A stretch of DNA of 64,000 nt from Halomarina salina (GCF_023074835.1 NZ_JALLGW010000001.1:186001-250000); one strand, 5' to 3'; positions 38,022 through 46,412 are shown, counted from the stretch's first letter. Numbers and translations are program-made. The notes: generated by a model from the sequence alone, not told the origin.

Positions 38022-38040
38022 CATACGTCGGTACCAGTCC
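38022..38040 (-). promoter_or_regulatory. Candidate nitrogen-control site upstream of nirA
   Basis: On the minus strand this site reads ACTGGTACCGACGTATGGC-like sequence, matching 16 of 19 positions of a plus-strand site before narK (42249-42267). It lies about 45 nt upstream of the TATA-like element. The core GGTACC is a palindrome. A regulator-binding role is inferred from the shared sequence only. Confidence 0.4.
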
Positions 38041-38070
38041 ACGTATAATTTGAACGTGTATATGGAGTAG

Positions 38071-38080
38071 CCTTATCTAC
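38071..38080 (+). promoter_or_regulatory. TATA-like element of the nirA operon
   Basis: 'ccttatctac' is centred 27 nt before ATG 38102, which opens a 18-residue leader ORF; a transcript starting there would begin exactly at that ATG. Confidence 0.5.
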
Positions 38081-38101
38081 TGATGTCCGGGACGCGCTCG
38101 C

Positions 38102-38158
38102 ATGGAACAGAGACACACGGGAACCGACACCGCCAGCGACTGGACGGTCGGTGACTGA
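38102..38158 (+). CDS. Putative leader ORF of nirA (18 residues)
   Basis: ATG 38102 opens an 18-codon frame ('MEQRHTGTDTASDWTVGD') whose TGA ends two bases before the nirA ATG at 38161. A TATA-like element 27 nt upstream would put the transcript start at this ATG, so ribosomes may translate it first and then reach nirA by coupling. The alternative is that it is a chance ORF in a short leader. An overlapping ATG at 38083 also opens a 23-codon frame. Similar short ORFs precede nasA, narK and gdhB. No protein function is claimed. Confidence 0.35.
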   Translation: MEQRHTGTDTASDWTVGD

Positions 38159-38160
38159 CG

Positions 38161-39924
38161 ATGCCCCACAAGAAAGAGGCGTGGAAGACGGAGGCGTACG
38201 GCGACGAGGTCCGCGAGAAACTGCTGGAGTTCGCCGAGCGCGGCTGGCACTCCATCCCCGAGGACGAGCGAGACGAGTGGTTCTCGCGGTTCAAGTTCTG
38301 GGGCGTGTTCCACCAGCGGTCGGGCCAGGAGAGCTACTTCATGCTCCGCCTGACGAACTGCGGCGGCGTGCTGGAGCCGGGGCAACTGCGCGCCATCGGC
38401 GAGGTGGCGCGCGAGTACGCGAGCGGTCCCATCGAGAACCCGGAGTTCGGCGACGCCTGGGTCGACTTCACCACCCGGCAGTCGATTCAGCTCCACTGGT
38501 TGAAACTGGAGGATATCCCGGAGGTGTGGGAGAAACTCGAGGCGGTCGGCGTCTCCTCGCGGTCGGCGGGCGGGGACACCATGCGCAACATCTCGGGCTG
38601 TCCGGTCGCCGGGAAGGACGCCGAGGAGTACGTCGAGACGCGGCCGCTGCTCGACGAACTCCAGGCGGACCTGCGCGGTGACGACGCGCTGGCGAACATG
38701 CCCCGGAAGTTCAACATCTCCGTCACGGGCTGTCGGCAGGGCTGTGCGCAGGACTCCATCAACGACGTGGCGCTGGAACCGGCTCGCAAGCTCGTCGCGG
38801 GTGAGCGCGTCCGGGGGTTCAACCTCCGGGCCGGCGGGGGACTCGGCGGCCGCGAGCCGCGTCGCGCCCGCTCGCTCGACGTGTTCGTGACGCCCGAGAA
38901 CGCCTACGAAGTGGTCCGGGCGTTCGTCGAACTGTACCACGAGACCGGCGACCGCGAGAACCGCAACAAGAACCGCGGCCGGTTCTTCGTCGACGAACAC
39001 GGGACAGAGACCATCCGCGAAGAGCTCGCCGAGCGCGTCGACTTCACGCTCCGTCACTCGGGGACCGACCTCCGCGGCGAGTACACGTACAACGCGGGCC
39101 GACCGAGCGAGGACGGCCGCCACGACCACGTCGGCGTCCACGAGCAGGGCGGTGGCCTGCACTACGTCGGGCTGAGCGTCCCCGTGGGGCGCATGGGCGC
39201 GGAGGAGACCGTCGAACTGGCGGCCCTGGCCGACGAGTACGGCAGCGGCGAGGTGCGCCTGACCCGGCGACAGAACCCGCTGATAATGGACGTCCCGGAG
39301 GACGCCCTCGACGCGCTGCTCGCCGAACCGTTGCTGGAGACGCACTCGCCGGAGCCGTCGACGTTCACCCGCGGCACGATGGCGTGTACCGGCACCGAGT
39401 TCTGCTCGCTGGCGCTGACGGAGACGAAGGCGCGGACCGCCGTGATGCTGCGCTGGCTCCGGGCGAACGTCGACCTGCCGGACGACGTGGACCAGTTGAA
39501 GATACACTTCTCGGGCTGCACCGCCGACTGCGGGCAGGCGCTGACCGCCGACATCGGCCTGCAGGGGATGCGCGCCCGGAAGGACGGCGAGATGGTCGAG
39601 GCGATGGACGTCGGCGTCGGCGGCGGCATCGGCGCGGAGCCGTCGTTCATCGAGTGGGTCCACCAGCGCGTCCCAGCCGACGAGGTGCCGGGGATGCTGC
39701 GCAACCTCCTCCACGCGTTCGCCGCGTTGCGCGACGAGGGCCAGACGTTCCGGGAGTGGGTCGACGCCACTGGTCACGAGACCATCGTCGAACTGGCCGA
39801 CCCGGAGGAGACCGACTACGAGGACCCGTGTCTGTACGACGCCAAACAGTCGTGGTACCCGTTCGCCGACGGGGAGAGCCCCGCGCCGACCGCACCCGAC
39901 GGTACTCCGCTCGCCAATGACTGA
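38161..39924 (+). CDS. nirA: Assimilatory nitrite reductase, ferredoxin-dependent (nitrite/sulfite reductase family)
   Basis: A 587-residue sirohaem/[4Fe-4S] enzyme that reduces nitrite to ammonium with six electrons from ferredoxin. The cluster-sirohaem cysteines are the C-x5-C of 'ACTGTEFCSLAL' and the C-x3-C of 'SGCTADCGQAL', both in the second half; the first half has the paired 'ISGCPVAGKD' and 'VTGCRQGCAQ' segments of the duplicated fold. Nitrite rather than sulfite specificity is inferred from the adjoining nitrate reductase and nitrate carrier. It is the first full gene of the cluster. A 16-residue ORF begins inside its last codons and leads to nasA. Confidence 0.93.
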   Translation: MPHKKEAWKTEAYGDEVREKLLEFAERGWHSIPEDERDEWFSRFKFWGVFHQRSGQESYFMLRLTNCGGVLEPGQLRAIGEVAREYASGPIENPEFGDAWVDFTTRQSIQLHWLKLEDIPEVWEKLEAVGVSSRSAGGDTMRNISGCPVAGKDAEEYVETRPLLDELQADLRGDDALANMPRKFNISVTGCRQGCAQDSINDVALEPARKLVAGERVRGFNLRAGGGLGGREPRRARSLDVFVTPENAYEVVRAFVELYHETGDRENRNKNRGRFFVDEHGTETIREELAERVDFTLRHSGTDLRGEYTYNAGRPSEDGRHDHVGVHEQGGGLHYVGLSVPVGRMGAEETVELAALADEYGSGEVRLTRRQNPLIMDVPEDALDALLAEPLLETHSPEPSTFTRGTMACTGTEFCSLALTETKARTAVMLRWLRANVDLPDDVDQLKIHFSGCTADCGQALTADIGLQGMRARKDGEMVEAMDVGVGGGIGAEPSFIEWVHQRVPADEVPGMLRNLLHAFAALRDEGQTFREWVDATGHETIVELADPEETDYEDPCLYDAKQSWYPFADGESPAPTAPDGTPLAND

Positions 39925-39967
39925 GGGCGTCACCGTCGCGGCCACGGCCGTGGAGGACTGCCCGTGA
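39917..39967 (+). CDS. Putative bridging ORF between nirA and nasA (16 residues)
   Basis: ATG 39917 lies inside the final codons of nirA and opens 'MTEGVTVAATAVEDCP', whose TGA (39965-39967) overlaps the GTG start of nasA (GTGA). The frame contains GGAGG (39952-39956), a ribosome-binding site 7 nt before the nasA GTG. It could pass ribosomes from nirA to nasA by two successive overlaps. It may equally be chance; I claim no protein function. Confidence 0.3.
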   Translation: MTEGVTVAATAVEDCP

Positions 39968-42108
39968 CCGACCCCGTCCCGACGACCTGCATGCGCTGTG
40001 CGGTCGGCTGCGGGCACCTCCAGCACACGGCCGACGTCGGGCAGGCCATCGACGTCGTGAGCGGCGACGTGAGCCACCCGGTGAGCCGAGGGCTGGCCTG
40101 CCAGCGCGGTATCGACGAGAGCGCCAACCCGAAGGGCGAGTGGCTGTCGCGCCCGCTCGTGCGCGAGGACGGCGAACTCCTCCCGACGACCTGGGATCTG
40201 GCGATGAGCCGCGTCGTCGAGCGGTTCTCGGAGGCGCTCGCACGCGACCACGACGCCGTCGCCGTCCTCGGCAGCGGCCAGCAGACCAACGAGGCGGCGT
40301 ACGCGCTCGGCAAACTCGCCCGCGGCGGCTTCGGCACGCGGTTCTACGACGCCAACACGACGCTCTGCATGGCCAGCGCGGTGACGGCCTACTACGACGC
40401 GTTCGGCAGCGACGCGCCGCCGCCGACGTACGACGACATCCCCGACGCGGAGACGCACCTCGTCTGGGGAGCCAACCCCGCGGTCGCCCACCCGGTCATG
40501 TTCCGCTGGATCACGGAGAGCGCGGAGGACGGTGCCCTCGTCGTCGTCGACCCGGTCGAGACGCGGACCGCCGAGGTGGCGGACCGCCACGTCGCGCTCG
40601 AACCGGGGACGGACCTCGCGCTCGCACGGGCAATCCTCGCCCGCATCGTCGAACGCGACGAGGTCGACGAGGCGTTCGTCGAGCGAGCGACGGTCGGCTT
40701 CGACGACCTCCGGGCGACGCTACCCGACGCCGCGAGCGCCGCCGCCACCGCGGGCGTCGACGAGGAGACGCTGGACGCGCTGGCGACCGCGTTCACCCGG
40801 AAGACGCTCTGCTACTGGGGAATGGGCGTCAACCAGAGTACGCAGGGGACGGCGACGGCGGGTGCGCTGGTCGACCTGTGTCTCGCCACGGGGAACCTCC
40901 GGCCGGGGAGCGGCCCGTTCTCGCTCACCGGCCAGGCGAACTCGATGGGCACCCGCGTCTGCTCCTCGAAGGGCTCCTGGCCCGGCCAGCGTTCGTTCAC
41001 GGACCCGGACGAGCGCCGGACCGTTGCCGAGGCGTGGGGCGTCCCGGTCGACCGACTCCCGGACGACCCCGGTCCGGGGCCAGTAGAACTCGTCGAGGCC
41101 GTCGACGACGGGCCGGTCGAAGCCGTCTGGACCGTGGCGACGAACCCCGTCGCGGGGCTGCCGGACGCGAGCCGCGCCCGCGAGCGACTCGACGACGCGT
41201 TCCTCGTCGTGCAGGACGCCTTCCGGACGGAGACGGTCGAACTCGCCGACGTGGTCCTCCCGGCCGCGACGTGGGGCGAGTCCGAGGGGACGACGACGAA
41301 CATGGAACGTCGCGTCTCGCGCGTGCGGGCCGCCATCGACCCGCCCTCTGGCGTCCGAACCGACCTCGACATCGTCCAGCGCATCGGCGACGCGCTGGTT
41401 CCGGGCCTGTTCGGCGACCACGACCCGGAGGCCGTCTTCGAGGAACTGGCGGCGCTCACCGCGGGCACGCCCGCAGACCTCTCGGGGATGAGCTACCCCC
41501 GCCTCGACGCGGAGGGCGCGGTCCGGTGGCCGGCACCGGACGCCCGGTCGGCGGGCGGCTACCGGTACTACGAGGGTGAAGCGAGCAGCGAGGACGCAGC
41601 GGACGACGCACAGGGTGGCACGGAGCGCTGGTCGTTCGCCACTCCGTCCGGTCGAGCGCGCTTCTCGACCGGCGGTCACGGCGGCCTCGCGGAACCGACC
41701 GACGAGTCGTACCCGCTGACGCTGACGACGGGCCGCGAACCGGACGGCTACAACACGGGGGTCCGCTCGCGCGGAGCCGACGCGCCGGAGCGACCGACCG
41801 CGCGCGTCCACCCGGCGACGCTGGCGTCGGTCGGTGGCGGCAGTGGTGACGGCGGTGACGCTGGCGACGACGGACTCGCCGTCGAGTCGCGGCGCGCGAG
41901 CATCACCGTCGACGTGGACGCCGACGAGGCCGTCCCGGAGGGCCTCGTCTGGCTCCCCATCCACCACCCGAGGACGAACGAACTGACCCTCCCGGCGACC
42001 GACCCGCGCTCCGACGAACCGAACTACAAGCAGTGTGCGGTCAGGCTGGTACCGGTCGACGACCCGGTCGCCGCGACCCACCCACAGCGAGCGAGCGGCG
42101 ACGACTGA
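39964..42108 (+). CDS. nasA: Assimilatory nitrate reductase (molybdopterin oxidoreductase)
   Basis: A 714-residue enzyme that reduces nitrate to nitrite at a molybdenum bis-MGD centre, in the cytoplasm. The N-terminal [4Fe-4S] site is Cys9, Cys12, Cys16 and Cys46 ('TCMRCAVGCGH' and 'RGLACQRG'). Further MoCo-family landmarks are 'VLGSGQQTNEAAYALGKLAR' (in part), 'GMGVNQSTQGT', 'TGQANSMGTRV' and 'PAATWGESEGTTTNMERRV' (part). No twin-arginine signal is present, which fits an assimilatory enzyme. Acidic linkers near residues 540 and 635 are halophilic insertions. GTG 39964 has GGAGG 7 nt upstream and follows nirA closely, so the two are co-transcribed. Family length near 700-750 supports completeness. 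Confidence 0.92.
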   Translation: MTDPVPTTCMRCAVGCGHLQHTADVGQAIDVVSGDVSHPVSRGLACQRGIDESANPKGEWLSRPLVREDGELLPTTWDLAMSRVVERFSEALARDHDAVAVLGSGQQTNEAAYALGKLARGGFGTRFYDANTTLCMASAVTAYYDAFGSDAPPPTYDDIPDAETHLVWGANPAVAHPVMFRWITESAEDGALVVVDPVETRTAEVADRHVALEPGTDLALARAILARIVERDEVDEAFVERATVGFDDLRATLPDAASAAATAGVDEETLDALATAFTRKTLCYWGMGVNQSTQGTATAGALVDLCLATGNLRPGSGPFSLTGQANSMGTRVCSSKGSWPGQRSFTDPDERRTVAEAWGVPVDRLPDDPGPGPVELVEAVDDGPVEAVWTVATNPVAGLPDASRARERLDDAFLVVQDAFRTETVELADVVLPAATWGESEGTTTNMERRVSRVRAAIDPPSGVRTDLDIVQRIGDALVPGLFGDHDPEAVFEELAALTAGTPADLSGMSYPRLDAEGAVRWPAPDARSAGGYRYYEGEASSEDAADDAQGGTERWSFATPSGRARFSTGGHGGLAEPTDESYPLTLTTGREPDGYNTGVRSRGADAPERPTARVHPATLASVGGGSGDGGDAGDDGLAVESRRASITVDVDADEAVPEGLVWLPIHHPRTNELTLPATDPRSDEPNYKQCAVRLVPVDDPVAATHPQRASGDD

Positions 42109-42248
42109 CGACGAGGGCGGCACGGCCAGCGCACCGACCGACCTGGTCGGCGACGGAGGACGCTCGCGGGGCGAGCGGTGGCCCGAGGAGCGACCGCTAA
42201 ACACTCGCTAGAGGGCCTGAAATCGCAGATATCCCTAGAATACCTTCA

Positions 42249-42267
42249 ACCGGTACCGACGCATGAC
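42249..42267 (+). promoter_or_regulatory. Candidate nitrogen-control site upstream of narK
   Basis: The sequence acCGGTACCGACGcATGac (19 nt, core palindrome CGGTACCG) matches 16 of 19 bases of the inverted site before nirA (38022-38040). It lies about 50-65 nt upstream of the narK TATA-like element, a position used by activators. Function inferred. Confidence 0.4.
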
Positions 42268-42315
42268 CCAGTCTCCGAGGGCCACCCAAGAGTGAATGTT
42301 CGCTTCAGGGGAGCG

Positions 42316-42323
42316 CTTATTAC
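42316..42323 (+). promoter_or_regulatory. TATA-like element for narK
   Basis: 'cttattac' would start transcription near 42347, giving a leader of about 70 nt that includes the 19-residue ORF. Confidence 0.45.
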
Positions 42324-42357
42324 GGAAATACCGCACGGAACCATCGAGGAACGACAC

Positions 42358-42417
42358 ATGAGACAGAGCAATCTGACGATACAGGTGACGAAACGTACAC
42401 TACCGGAGGGTCGGTGA
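42358..42417 (+). CDS. Putative leader ORF of narK (19 residues)
   Basis: ATG 42358 opens '[19 protein letters not shown]', ending at TGA 42415-42417, one base before the narK ATG at 42419. The last codons contain GGAGGG (42405-42410), the ribosome-binding site of narK at 8-nt spacing. Translation of this ORF would therefore run through that site and deliver ribosomes to narK. It may be a chance ORF; see the same layout before nirA, nasA and gdhB. Confidence 0.35.
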   Translation: MRQSNLTIQVTKRTLPEGR

Positions 42418-42418
42418 G

Positions 42419-43711
42419 ATGGGACTCGTTCGGATGACCAAGTGGCGGACGCTCGTGCTGGCGACCGTCGGGTTCAACTTCTCCTTCCTCATCTGGTTCT
42501 CGTTCGCACCGTTCACGGGGCCGATGGCCGAGGAGTTCGGCCTCTCGCTGGCCGAGATCGGTATCCTGGCGAGCGCGGCCATCTGGCTCGCGCCGTTCGG
42601 GCGCATCCTGACGGGGTGGCTCTCCGACAAGTACGGCGCGCCGACGGTGTTCGCCATCGTGCTGGGCTACGTCGGCGTGTTCTCCATCGCGTCGGCGTTC
42701 GCACAGTCCTACACCGTGTTCTTCGTCGAGCGGCTCATCGTGGCGACGGCGGGCATCACGTTCGTCATCGGCATCCAGCACGTCTCGGAGTGGTTCGAGG
42801 AGGAGGAACTCGGGACCGCGGAGGGCATCTACGCGGGCATCGGGAACGCCGGGGCAGCGGGTGGGGCGCTCATCCTGCCGCGGGTGTTCCCGAGCGACTG
42901 GAGCGGACCGCTGTTCTCGACGAACTGGCGGGCCGCGTTCTTCTACACCGGTATCGTCTCCATCCTGCTGGGGGTCGCCTACCTGCTGCTCGGCGAGGCG
43001 GCCAAGAGCGAGACGAAGCGCCAGGCGACGAAGGAGAAGGCGAGTTTCGACGAGTGGTTCTACACCGCGACCCGGTACGGGACCGTCGTCCTCGCGCTGG
43101 CGTACGTGATGACGTTCGGCCTCGAACTGTCGATGAACGGCTGGCTCGCGACGTACTACCGCGAGGGGTTCGACACGAACGACCTCGTGCTGGCGAGCAC
43201 GTTCGCCGCGACGTTCTCCGTCGCCGCCGGACTGCTCCGGCCCGTCGGCGGCTACGTCAGCGACCGCCTCGCCCGCGCCGAACGCGACATCCTGCCGGTG
43301 TTCCACGGTCGCTACCGCGAGCAGTGGACGTTCGTCTCGCTGTGTTTCGTCGTCCTGACGATGTTCGTCATGACGCTCGCGGGACTCAGCGGGCAGGTGC
43401 TGCTGGCCGTCGCCGCGGGCTTCCTCGTCGGGATGGGCTGTGCGTTCGCCGAGGGGGCCATCTTCGCACAGGTGCCCGCGATGTTCCCGGACAGTTCGGG
43501 GGCCGTTGCGGGCGTCGTCGGCGGTATCGGCACCGTCGGCGGCATCGTCTACCCGCTGGTGTACGCCGCGCCGATGCTGCCGAACCTCCACACCGGCTAC
43601 GCCGTCGTCGGGGTGTCGATGGTGCCCATCCTGCTCCTCGCGGCGTGGGTGTTCCGGCCCACGGTCGCCGAGCAGGCCACCACCGCCGGATTCGTCGGGA
43701 GCGACGACTGA
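42419..43711 (+). CDS. narK: Nitrate/nitrite transporter, MFS (NarK/NasA type)
   Basis: A 430-residue 12-helix carrier of the nitrate/nitrite porter group. The MFS motif is '[12 protein letters not shown]' between helices 2 and 3. The group signature, a Gly-rich helix, appears as '[15 protein letters not shown]' in the first half and '[14 protein letters not shown]' in the second; conserved Arg residues that bind nitrate are expected in helices 2 and 8. '[15 protein letters not shown]' follows helix 1. It imports nitrate for the reductases encoded just upstream. A strong ribosome-binding site GGAGGG precedes the ATG by 8 nt. Own promoter elements suggest regulation by nitrogen source. Confidence 0.92.
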   Translation: MGLVRMTKWRTLVLATVGFNFSFLIWFSFAPFTGPMAEEFGLSLAEIGILASAAIWLAPFGRILTGWLSDKYGAPTVFAIVLGYVGVFSIASAFAQSYTVFFVERLIVATAGITFVIGIQHVSEWFEEEELGTAEGIYAGIGNAGAAGGALILPRVFPSDWSGPLFSTNWRAAFFYTGIVSILLGVAYLLLGEAAKSETKRQATKEKASFDEWFYTATRYGTVVLALAYVMTFGLELSMNGWLATYYREGFDTNDLVLASTFAATFSVAAGLLRPVGGYVSDRLARAERDILPVFHGRYREQWTFVSLCFVVLTMFVMTLAGLSGQVLLAVAAGFLVGMGCAFAEGAIFAQVPAMFPDSSGAVAGVVGGIGTVGGIVYPLVYAAPMLPNLHTGYAVVGVSMVPILLLAAWVFRPTVAEQATTAGFVGSDD

Positions 43712-43742
43712 AGCGGCGCAGCTCCCGCTCACTCCAACGGAC

Positions 43743-45068
43743 TCACTCGTCTGCGTCGATTCGTTCGTCCCATCGTCCCCGTTCTCGCGCTTCCCGAGCG
43801 ACCGCTCTCACCTCGTCGGGAGCGAGGACGCCGTCCTCCGTCACGAGCGTCGCCACCCCCGCGGGCGTCACGTCGAACGTCGGCGCGAGCACGTCCAGCG
43901 AGGCGTCGCCCCCGTACACGTCTTCCGGGTCCTGCGGTTCGAGGTCGGTCTCGTCGTGCGGACTCACCTTGTCTCGGGCGGCGACGACCACCGCAGGAAC
44001 GCTCTCGCGGTCGGCCAGCAGGAGTGCGGCCCGCGTACCGACCTTGTTGACGACGCGCCCGCCGGGGAGGACCGTGTCCGCGCCGACGAGGACGGCGTCG
44101 ACGCTCTCGTCGTCTTCGACGTGGTCACCCGACAGCGCGTGAGCGACCGCGCTGTCGGGCAGGAGCGTCACGTCGCACTCCTCGGCCAGCGTCTCCGCGA
44201 CGCCGACGCCCTCGCCGCCGGGTCGGGACTCGGCGACGGAGACGCGCTCGGGGTCGAGTTCGGCCAGCGTCTCGCGGACGGTCCCCGACCGCGAGAGCGT
44301 CAGGACGTGGCTCGCGCCGTCGAGTGCCGCGGCGGCGTGTTCGGCGGCCGCCGAGTCGGCACGCAGCGCGTCGGCGAGGACGGCGCTCGCGCTGTCGGCG
44401 ACGGTCGCCGGGACTGCAGCGTCGCTCGCGCCGGCCAGCACCCGGTTCACGCGGTTCTCGACGACGACCATGCTCGGTCGGGCGTCGCGCAGGTCGCGGG
44501 CGAGTGCGGTCAGTTCGTCCCGGTCGTCGGGCGGTTCGCGGTCGTCACGGTCGTCGCGGTCGACGCCGTGGGCGAGTTCCGCCGCCCGGTCGCGCAGTAC
44601 CTCGCAGGCACGCACCGAGAGTGACGCCGACCCGTGCTCGCGGTCTTCGCTGATCGACTCGACGCTCGGCGCGACCCGTCGGTAGGAGGTCCAGAGGTCG
44701 GGCACCGTCTCGCGGTCGAGGACGGCCGTCGGCGGTACCCACTCGTACTCGGCCGTCTCCTCGTTCGTGATCGCGTCCCGCGAGTCGCAGTCGAACAGGT
44801 ACGGGTGGACGACCCACTCGCCGTGGTCCGGGTCGTGGACCGAGAACGGGTCGCTCGCCCGGACGAGCGTGCAGGCGTCGAGCAGGCCCGTCTCCTCCCG
44901 TATCTCCTCGCGGGCGAGCGCGTCGGGGTCGCCCTCGGCGTGGCCCGCGACGCCGCCCCACCGACCCGCGTACGACCCGACCGCATCGCTCCGGCGGCAC
45001 AGCAGGACGTCGGTCCCGTTCCGGAGGAAGCAGGTGACGACGTGGGTCGCGTCGTCGTCCCCGTCCAT
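43743..45068 (-). CDS. Nudix hydrolase fused to an eIF2B-like domain
   Basis: A 441-residue two-domain protein. Residues 1-150 are a Nudix domain: 'RRSDAVGSYAGRWGGVAGHAE' (part) and a Nudix box ending 'EEIREETGLLD'. From about 170 an eIF2B alpha/beta/delta-type domain follows, with 'VVENRVNRVL', 'LVGADTVLPGGRVVNKVGT' and 'VVAARDKVSP', the ligand-binding loops that in archaea also occur in ribose-1,5-bisphosphate isomerase. A short charged linker (Asp/Arg repeats, 'RDDRDDREPPDDRDE') joins the parts. The fusion suggests that a nucleotide product of the Nudix part is linked to sugar-phosphate isomerisation or sensing. It is convergent with narK and divergent from the AI-2E family gene. An in-frame GTG 6 codons upstream is an alternative start. 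Confidence 0.85.
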   Translation of the reverse strand: MDGDDDATHVVTCFLRNGTDVLLCRRSDAVGSYAGRWGGVAGHAEGDPDALAREEIREETGLLDACTLVRASDPFSVHDPDHGEWVVHPYLFDCDSRDAITNEETAEYEWVPPTAVLDRETVPDLWTSYRRVAPSVESISEDREHGSASLSVRACEVLRDRAAELAHGVDRDDRDDREPPDDRDELTALARDLRDARPSMVVVENRVNRVLAGASDAAVPATVADSASAVLADALRADSAAAEHAAAALDGASHVLTLSRSGTVRETLAELDPERVSVAESRPGGEGVGVAETLAEECDVTLLPDSAVAHALSGDHVEDDESVDAVLVGADTVLPGGRVVNKVGTRAALLLADRESVPAVVVAARDKVSPHDETDLEPQDPEDVYGGDASLDVLAPTFDVTPAGVATLVTEDGVLAPDEVRAVAREARERGRWDERIDADE

Positions 45069-45227
45069 CGATTCGTCGTCGGACACGACCGGTTTCAGGG
45101 GGGCCCGACGCAAGAGTCCGTCCCCGACGCTCGCGACCTGTCGAGACGCGTGGGTACACCGGATGCCGACAGGTCGGGACGGGGAGGGCTGTAGCGATTT
45201 ATGTTCCCTCGTAAACAACAGTTCGGT

Positions 45228-46412
45228 ATGAGCACGCAGTCGCACTCGGGTCCGGACTGGCTTCCGCAGTCTCCACGGCGGGCGTTCTGGTGGGCGGTCG
45301 CCGCCCTCGTCGGCCTGCTGTTGCTGTGGGTCGGCTACCGCTACGTCGGGACGTTCGCGCTGGGGCTGTTCGTCTACTACGCGACCCGACCGGTCAACAA
45401 GCGCATCGAAGAGCGACTCGGCGGGGCCGGACGGTCGGCGATGGTCTCGCTGTTCGCGGTCGTCCTCCCGTTCATCGTCATCCTGGGACTCGTCCTCGCC
45501 ACGGTCGTCAGCGCCGTCGTCGGACTCCGCAGCACCATCACCGGACAGTTCGGTGCCTTCGTCGACCCGTACCTGGACAGTCTGGCCGGGATTCAGACGC
45601 CCCAGCAGGCCGTCGACTACGTCCAGACGCTGCTGGCTGACGCGACGGTCCAGAGCGGGCTCGACGCGATACTGGGGACCGTCGGGGCACTCGGCGGCGT
45701 CGTCTACCAGACGTTCCTCATCGCCGCGTTCGTCTACTTCCTGCTCCGGGACGACAGCCGACTGGTGGCGTGGTTCGAACGCGAGGTGGCCGAGGCGGAC
45801 AGCCCCGCCAACCGGTACCTCCGCGCGGTCGACCTCGACCTGGGGAGCGTCTACTACGGGCAACTGCTCACCATCTTCGCCGTCATCGTCATCTCCATCG
45901 TGCTCTACGTCGGGTTGAACCTCGTCGCCCCGCCCGGCATGGACATCCCCCAGCCGGTGCTGTTCGCCGCGCTGACCGGCGTCGCCACGTTCATCCCGCT
46001 CATCGGGCGCGGAATCGTCTACTCCATCATCGCCGCGTACCTCTCGTTCGTCGCGGTCACGACCGACCCGGTGTTGCTGTGGTACCCGCTGGTGTTCCTC
46101 TTCCTGACGTTCTGGGGCCTCGACAACGTCGTCCGCTACGTCGTCCGGCCGCGACTCGCCGGCCGGGACGTGCCCGCGTCGCTCCTCCTGTTCACGTACC
46201 TGCTCGGCGGCGGCCTGTGGGGCTGGTACGGCATCTTCCTCGCGCCGCTGCTGTTCGTCCTCACGTGGGAGTTCCTCCGGGTCGTCTTCCCGCGACTGGT
46301 CCGCGGGGAACCGCTCGACGCCGGGACGCCGCCGACGGCCATGCCGTCGACGCAGGCGACGCTCGACGACGCCGACACCGACGACGTCGGCCCGTCGCCG
46401 AAGGGCACCTGA
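45228..46412 (+). CDS. AI-2E family transporter (UPF0118/PerM)
   Basis: A 394-residue membrane protein. The start at ATG 45228 lies about 28 nt after a TATA-like 'gatttatg' and gives a leaderless mRNA; ATG 45201 overlaps that element and is unlikely. After two N-terminal helices ('AVAALVGLLLLWVGYRYVG' region) comes a soluble helical segment ('PQQAVDYVQTLLADATVQSG', in part), then about five helices with 'RYLRAVDLDLGSVYYGQLL', 'TGVATFIPLIGRGIVY' and 'GLWGWYGIFLAPLL', all family landmarks. Members export small solutes or signals, or act as Na+/H+ carriers; function in haloarchaea is unknown. The C-terminal tail is acidic and disordered. Confidence 0.88.
   Translation: MSTQSHSGPDWLPQSPRRAFWWAVAALVGLLLLWVGYRYVGTFALGLFVYYATRPVNKRIEERLGGAGRSAMVSLFAVVLPFIVILGLVLATVVSAVVGLRSTITGQFGAFVDPYLDSLAGIQTPQQAVDYVQTLLADATVQSGLDAILGTVGALGGVVYQTFLIAAFVYFLLRDDSRLVAWFEREVAEADSPANRYLRAVDLDLGSVYYGQLLTIFAVIVISIVLYVGLNLVAPPGMDIPQPVLFAALTGVATFIPLIGRGIVYSIIAAYLSFVAVTTDPVLLWYPLVFLFLTFWGLDNVVRYVVRPRLAGRDVPASLLLFTYLLGGGLWGWYGIFLAPLLFVLTWEFLRVVFPRLVRGEPLDAGTPPTAMPSTQATLDDADTDDVGPSPKGT

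Larger units (their letters stand above)
37681..38101. other. Regulatory stretch before nirA
   Basis: This gap between the divergent dehydrogenase and nirA holds no credible gene in its first 300 bp. The last 120 bp are AT-rich and contain two phrases 'gtataat' (37989 and 38043), the site shared with narK (38022-38040) and a TATA-like 'ccttatctac' (38071-38080). Confidence 0.55.
42109..42418. other. Regulatory stretch before narK
   Basis: This 310-bp gap holds the candidate nitrogen-control site (42249-42267), a TATA-like 'cttattac' (42316-42323) and the leader ORF (42358-42417). It shows that narK has its own promoter besides any read-through from nasA. An open frame from GTG 42178 spans most of the gap but lacks coding character. 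Confidence 0.55.

Noticed and set aside
37681-38101. A CRISPR array or transfer element between the dehydrogenase and nirA
   Set aside because: No regular repeat-spacer pattern, integrase or terminal repeats are present; the AT-rich part is explained as promoter DNA.
42178-42417. A 79-codon open frame from GTG 42178 up to narK
   Set aside because: The sequence lies over the promoter and the candidate regulatory site, has no family look and begins where codon use is not coding-like. Only its last 20 codons, from ATG 42358, are kept as a possible leader ORF.
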